Shown here: positions 60,288-64,000 of the stretch, one piece after another | How the letters are laid out: each line of letters opens with the position of its first letter | Numbering within the stretch: the first letter of the stretch is position 1 | Source of the DNA: Selenomonadaceae bacterium | Lineage (GTDB): Bacteria > Bacillota > Negativicutes > Selenomonadales > Selenomonadaceae | Direction of reading: 5' to 3' | Assembly: GCA_017428215.1 (NCBI GenBank) | Contig: JAFRRH010000050.1 | Location: 42,351-106,350, forward strand | DNA: 64,000 bases | Translations under genes and position numbers: made by a program | Notes under the pieces: generated by a model | What the model saw: the letters and a program-made list of their open reading frames with translations, nothing else | Databases searched by the model: none | Told to the model about the DNA's origin: nothing

Positions 60288-61961
60288 TTGAGAAGTGACC
60301 AACGAGGTGATAACAAACTAAAAATTATTCCACTGGGCGGGCTGGGCGAAATCGGTAAGAACATGACAATAATCCGCTATGGCGACGAAATGATTATGAT
60401 TGACGCGGGGCTGATGTTCCCCGAAAATGATATGCTCGGCATTGACCTCGTTATCCCCGACATTTCCTACGTTCTTGAAAATAAAAATTGTCTTAAGGCG
60501 ATAATCCTGACTCACGGACACGAAGACCATATCGGTGCGTTGCCTTATATCTTGAAAAAACTTACTGTTCCCGTTTACGGTACGAAACTTACACTCGGAA
60601 TTTTATCGGGGCGGCTCAAAGAAGACGGCGTTGAGTGTAAAAATTTGCGCGTAGTATCTAGTGGCGAAATTGTCATGATAGGTTGTTTCAGCGTCGGCTT
60701 TATTCGCGTGAATCACTCAATCCCCGATTCGGTCGGTTTATCGATTAAAACCCCCGTCGGAATGATTGTGCACACGGGCGACTTTAAACTTGATTACACG
60801 CCGATTGATGGGAAAATGACGGACTTCCGCCGTTTTGCAGACTTGGGAGCGCGTGGTGTTCTGCTGTTAATGGCTGATTCTACAAATTCCGAAAAGGAAG
60901 GTCACACGCCCAGCGAACGGACTGTTGGCGCGGCATTTAATCGCGTCTTTCAAAGTGCACCAGGCAGAATTATCGTTGCAACTTTTTCCTCGAACGTCCA
61001 TAGAATTCAGCAGGCGATTGATACAGCGATTCGCTATCGTCGGCGCGTGGCGATTTTGGGGCGCAGTATGGTTAACGTCGTCAACACTTCCCTTGAATTT
61101 GGCTATCTGCACGCACCTGAAGGAACTATTATCGACATTGAAGATATAAGGAATTATCCCGCCAATAAAATTGTAATCATAACGACGGGCAGTCAAGGCG
61201 AGCCGATGAGCGCGTTAACTCGAATGGCTATGAGCGACCATAGGCAAGTTGACGTTATCCCCGGTGATACTGTAATTATTTCTGCAACGCCAATTCCCGG
61301 CAATGAAAAACTTGTAGCTAAAACCGTTGATAATCTTCTTAGACTCGGCGCAAATGTCGTTCACCGCCGCGATGAAGGAATTCACGTTTCAGGGCACGCC
61401 TCCCGCGACGAATTGCGATTGATTCATAATCTGATTAAGCCGAAATTTTTTATGCCAGTTCACGGCGAACTTCATCATTTATTTGCGCACGCTAAACTTG
61501 CCGAAGAAATGGGCATGAATCGCGAAAATATTTTAGTCGGCGAAAATGGCGCAGTAATTGAACTAACTCGTGACAGCGGAAAAATTGCGGGGCATGTTAA
61601 TGCGGGTGTGATTATGGTCGACGGGTTGGGCGTTGGTGACGTGGGGAATATTGTTTTACGTGACCGCCGTCAACTTTCGCAGGACGGAATTTTAATCGTC
61701 GTCGTGACTATGAACCGCGCCTCCGGCAGAATTATTTCTGGTCCCGACATTGTGTCGCGTGGCTTTGTCTACGTTCGCGAATCCGAACAACTTATGGACG
61801 ATGCGCGCTCCCGTGTTTTTCATGTTCTCCGACGCTGCAGAGAAGAACAACTTGCCGATTGGTTGACGATAAAGCTAACTATTCGCGATGCTCTGGCGCA
61901 ATTTCTATTTGAACAGACACGGCGTCGCCCGATGATTTTGCCGATTATTGTCGAAGTGTAG
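60288..61961 (+). CDS. rnj: Ribonuclease J
   Basis: The 557 aa protein has the metallo-beta-lactamase/beta-CASP plan: LKIIPLGGLGEIGKNMTIIRYGDE, the zinc motif LTHGHEDHIGALPY, HTGDFKLDYTPIDG and MADSTNSEKEGHTPSE. Later come IITTGSQGEPMSALTRMA and HVSGHASRDEL. It degrades and processes RNA 5' to 3' and as an endonuclease in Firmicutes. The start TTG 60288 follows AAGGAGG at nine bases; longer readings to 60246 do not have an SD. It ends at a bidirectional terminator. Confidence 0.95.
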   Translation: MRSDQRGDNKLKIIPLGGLGEIGKNMTIIRYGDEMIMIDAGLMFPENDMLGIDLVIPDISYVLENKNCLKAIILTHGHEDHIGALPYILKKLTVPVYGTKLTLGILSGRLKEDGVECKNLRVVSSGEIVMIGCFSVGFIRVNHSIPDSVGLSIKTPVGMIVHTGDFKLDYTPIDGKMTDFRRFADLGARGVLLLMADSTNSEKEGHTPSERTVGAAFNRVFQSAPGRIIVATFSSNVHRIQQAIDTAIRYRRRVAILGRSMVNVVNTSLEFGYLHAPEGTIIDIEDIRNYPANKIVIITTGSQGEPMSALTRMAMSDHRQVDVIPGDTVIISATPIPGNEKLVAKTVDNLLRLGANVVHRRDEGIHVSGHASRDELRLIHNLIKPKFFMPVHGELHHLFAHAKLAEEMGMNRENILVGENGAVIELTRDSGKIAGHVNAGVIMVDGLGVGDVGNIVLRDRRQLSQDGILIVVVTMNRASGRIISGPDIVSRGFVYVRESEQLMDDARSRVFHVLRRCREEQLADWLTIKLTIRDALAQFLFEQTRRRPMILPIIVEV

Positions 61962-61980
61962 AAAAATTTTTCAATAAAAA

Positions 61981-62011
61981 ATCCCCGACGTTCAATCGGG
62001 GATAATTTTTT
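61981..62011. terminator. Bidirectional terminator after the RNase J gene
   Basis: ATCCCCGA/TCGGGGAT stem with six T on plus and six A before it, so it also serves the minus-strand gene at 62013. Confidence 0.8.
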
Positions 62012-62012
62012 G

Positions 62013-62330
62013 TCAATTTTCTGCGTCCTCTTCAAGCGTTTCAATCAGAAAACTTACGGGACGAAAACCGTCATTGCATGAAAGGAGCGCGGATTTCGGA
62101 TTTTTCATCCAACCGTTGTAAAAATTTTCTGCGCCGTGCGAAAGAGCCAAAATAAACGGAGACAACGTTTCCCACGCGCTTAAGCAAAAACCTTCAGGGC
62201 GTTCCCAGCCATTAGCGATAAAAATTTGTCCCTCTTCCATTTCGCAAGCATTTTCAATCGGGTTTTCATAACGGGCGATCAAATCATCGTAGTGCGCTTT
62301 TCTTATCACGCTAATTTTAATTTTTTTCAT
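62013..62330 (-). CDS. TIGR04076 family protein
   Basis: The 105 aa protein matches the TIGR04076 pattern: KIKISVIRKAHYDDLIARYENP, MEEGQIFIANGWERPEGFCLSAWETLSPFILALSHGAENFYNGWMK, and CNDGFRPVSFLIE. Conserved Cys, Trp and His suggest a redox or metal role, but no function is known. It is monocistronic and starts behind AAAGGAG. Confidence 0.85.
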   Translation of the reverse strand: MKKIKISVIRKAHYDDLIARYENPIENACEMEEGQIFIANGWERPEGFCLSAWETLSPFILALSHGAENFYNGWMKNPKSALLSCNDGFRPVSFLIETLEEDAEN

Positions 62331-62381
62331 AGATACTCCTTTAAAATCAAGAATTACTTTAATTGTGTCTGCAGATTCTTA

Positions 62382-62885
62382 TTAAAAATCGCGGCAGTTT
62401 CTTCTTGTAAAGTGTTTGAGTGTCCTAAACGTCCTTTGGAGTCGCGCCATTTCTATTGATAAATTAACATCGTCTACCGAGCGAATTTTACGTTTAACCT
62501 CGTCTTTAACGCTCGACTTTAAATTTATATACAAGCACATTTCATCATAACTAAATCGGCAAAGGCATTTTTCACCAAGCAAAATTTCAAGCCAATTTTT
62601 GCTATCCTTGTAAGTTAACGCTTGCCCGTGCAAAGAATCATGAATTAACGTTTTGAACATGAAGAAAGTTTCAAGCCGCTCCATATTCGACGAATTATTT
62701 ACTACCTCGACAGGCGTAGGCTTATCTTCAATTTTGGATTCAGGCTTCGGCGTTTCTGCCACCATTGCTGTTTTTAATTTCTCGTTAGCTTTGTCGCTGA
62801 TTAATTGCGTAAATACTCCTTTTACTAGCGGGCAAAAATTTTCTATCGCGCGCTGTGTCTTGCGTCCGCTGTATATATCTGACAT
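62382..62885 (-). CDS. Orphan C-terminal domain of a predicted restriction endonuclease-like protein
   Basis: Residues about 68-150 (MERLETFFMFKTLIHDSLHGQALTYKDSKNWLEILLGEKCLCRFSYDE, then KIRSVDDV) resemble the tail found in predicted type I/IV restriction endonuclease-like proteins. In those the tail reads roughly TKSYFGILLDDNNRKPICRL. The catalytic N-terminal domain of that family is missing; instead a polar linker (about 38-66) is present. The gene lies in a region with many fragments, so it may be a remnant. The family match is from memory of the pattern. Confidence 0.45.
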   Translation of the reverse strand: MSDIYSGRKTQRAIENFCPLVKGVFTQLISDKANEKLKTAMVAETPKPESKIEDKPTPVEVVNNSSNMERLETFFMFKTLIHDSLHGQALTYKDSKNWLEILLGEKCLCRFSYDEMCLYINLKSSVKDEVKRKIRSVDDVNLSIEMARLQRTFRTLKHFTRRNCRDF

Positions 62886-62951
62886 TACATAGGCAATAAA
62901 ACCGTTATCAGGCGCGGCAAGTTACTTTGAAAGGAATTGCTTTATCGGGGC

Positions 62952-63035
62952 GTTATACCTTAGCTCGTTGGATTTTGCTGTTACTGTCGAAACGTTAAAC
63001 GCAGATTTTTCAAATCGTTACAAGTAAGGTATAAC
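62952..63035. repeat. 84 bp element bounded by a perfect 11 bp inverted repeat
   Basis: GTTATACCTTA at 62952-62962 is mirrored by TAAGGTATAAC at 63025-63035. The 62 bp between them have no reading frame. It may be a small MITE-like element or a long hairpin. The surrounding 62886-63600 stretch contains only decayed sequence, including a CPFC-containing fragment at about 63084 that stops after a few codons. Confidence 0.5.
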
Positions 63036-63604
63036 ATTATCTTTTAGCGACAATAGACAGACAATCAAAAATGACAACTTGTCCATTTTGTTTAATTCCT
63101 CAAGGTCTGTATAAAATTTGTAAATAATGCCATTGGTGATGATACCGAATTTTGCCGACGTTGTTGCAAAGTAGCGGAATAACTGCCCGCCATGTTTATC
63201 AAGATTTTCTCCACAAAATTCCGACCAGAAAAAATATCTCGTTGCTGGTTCGCTTGAACAAGAATAAATTGCCGAAATTTATATGCGTCCTGAAACTATT
63301 GCACGACTGGTTTAAAAATATCTAACAATTATCGAAGCAGGATTAAGTACAGGCTTTGTTGTGGGCGTGATTGAGTTTTATTCCATAAACATGCGGGCAA
63401 CGGGTGCGCAAATGTTGGTTCAAGTCTAACTGCCCGAACCATTACATTCTCCTTTATTTTATACATAGATTTGCAATGGAAGATAACCGCTTGGCTTAGC
63501 CAGAAATAAGTCATCGGTTATCCGAAAGCGCAACGGTTACCTCATAAATGGGGCAATCACCTTGAATCTGTTGCTATTGTCGCTAAAAACTACACGTTAT
63601 TACA

Positions 63605-63741
63605 AGTGAGTTGCAAGGCGGCATTTTCTCTTACGACTTCGACGGAACTTTTTAGCGCAATGTTACTGCTATCTGCCGTGCCTTTCTCGACACTATTAAA
63701 CCTTTGGACTGCGGTATCTATGCAAGCTATTCTTCCTAATA
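63605..63741 (+). pseudogene. Decayed glycoside-hydrolase-25-like (endolysin) fragment
   Basis: One frame reads ELQGGIFSYDFDGTF, a stop, then RNVTAICRAFLDTIKPLDCGIYASYSS and stops. The segment TAICRAFLDTIK...CGIYASYS resembles the middle of GH25 lysozymes, where TAICKAFLdtvk is followed by GIYASYSW. An in-frame TAG and the break at the right end mark it as non-functional. The group II intron-like sequence starts right after the break. Confidence 0.35.
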
Positions 63742-63742
63742 G

Positions 63743-64000
63743 GTGAATTGATAACCCACAGGGTGGAATGAAGTGGTAACGTCCTGAAACGCTCTTCCTG
63801 ATACTCCGACTGGCGGATAGCCGTCAAAATTACAGGCTCAGAGCAAAAACCTAAGGCAATGTAAAGATAAGGTTATCGGAACAAGGAAAGGTATCGAACG
63901 AATAGTAAACCGACAAATAAAATAAGCGACTGAATCGGTACTGAAAAGTAGTGCTCGAACCTATGAAATTTCTGTAATGGGAACGGAGGAATGGGCACGA
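63743..64000 (+). mobile_element. Group II intron-like sequence, 5' part (runs off the window)
   Basis: There is no reading frame, but the sequence has blocks I associate with domain I of bacterial group II introns: GGTGAATTGATAACCC near the start, ACCTAAGGCAATG, GGAACAAGGAAAGGT, and GGGAACGGAGGAATGGGCACG at the end. It follows directly on the GH25-like fragment. The exact 5' boundary (GTGYG consensus) is not clear. The reverse-transcriptase gene and domains V-VI would lie to the right, outside the window. Confidence 0.5.

Overview
The window looks like chromosome from an anaerobic diderm Firmicute (Negativicutes, Selenomonadales-like). This is an inference from gene content. The genes for GatB, RNase J, an Rrf2 regulator, a PRD antiterminator, PPi-type phosphofructokinase, anaerobic cobalamin synthesis (cbiK, cbiT, cbiC, cbiA) and a 2-hydroxyacyl-CoA dehydratase activase-like protein are Firmicute and anaerobe-like. 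The LPS heptose epimerase HldD and a Tad/Flp pilus system imply an outer membrane. Most promoters I can read have a TTGaca-type -35, 16-17 bp and a TATAAT-type -10. TTG and GTG starts with strong Shine-Dalgarno (SD) sequences are common. Coordinates of coding sequences include the stop codon.

Layout. 1-2265 (minus) is the front of a Tad/Flp pilus operon behind a promoter whose spacer contains ten consecutive C. 2557-2871 (minus) is a Lys-Glu-Asp-Phe tRNA operon. 3256-7350 (plus) holds a CinA N-terminal protein, hldD and three exported proteins. 7426-11297 holds a nitroreductase, a DUF1858 protein, rsmH-ftsL, a cytidine-deaminase-like protein without zinc ligands, MgtC and CYTH proteins. 11352-14108 is an Rrf2 regulator divergent from cysK-metY, with a palindromic operator between them. 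14266-18330 holds a FadR-type regulator, two exported hydrolases and PPi-PFK.

18457-24372 is an accessory islet: XRE + ImmA/IrrE, DUF4417 and two unknown proteins, a single-chain restriction-modification enzyme, then a tandem array of what look like type I toxin-antitoxin loci. Each toxin locus encodes a 31-32 aa hydrophobic peptide on the minus strand, has a terminator hairpin, and faces a convergent plus-strand promoter. A near-identical 26 bp direct repeat brackets the array. I consider this the best candidate for an undescribed system.

24364-27140 (minus) is glmM-cbiK-membrane protein-DUF192. 27334-31524 is a 1396 aa activase/dehydratase fusion. 31545-33583 is an HxlR regulator facing two decayed genes: an old-yellow-enzyme gene with an in-frame amber stop and a hydrolase gene with a microhomology deletion. 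33678-37695 (minus) is an orphan binding protein, rimO, pncC and a phosphoesterase. 37840-40933 is hypE and a PRD regulator. 41629-44204 is cbiT-cbiC-cbiA. 44192-46819 (minus) is gatB and an FkbM methyltransferase.

46968-60052 is a sugar catabolic locus. A LacI regulator on plus faces a long minus operon: FGGY kinase, fucose/arabinose isomerase-like protein, split transketolase, two paralogous sugar-binding lipoproteins, DUF2291, rbsA, rbsC, rbsD and rbsK. A structured-RNA remnant that resembles the omega RNA of an IscB/TnpB element lies between the two binding-protein genes. 60288-61961 is RNase J. 62013-64000 decays into fragments and ends in what looks like the 5' part of a group II intron.
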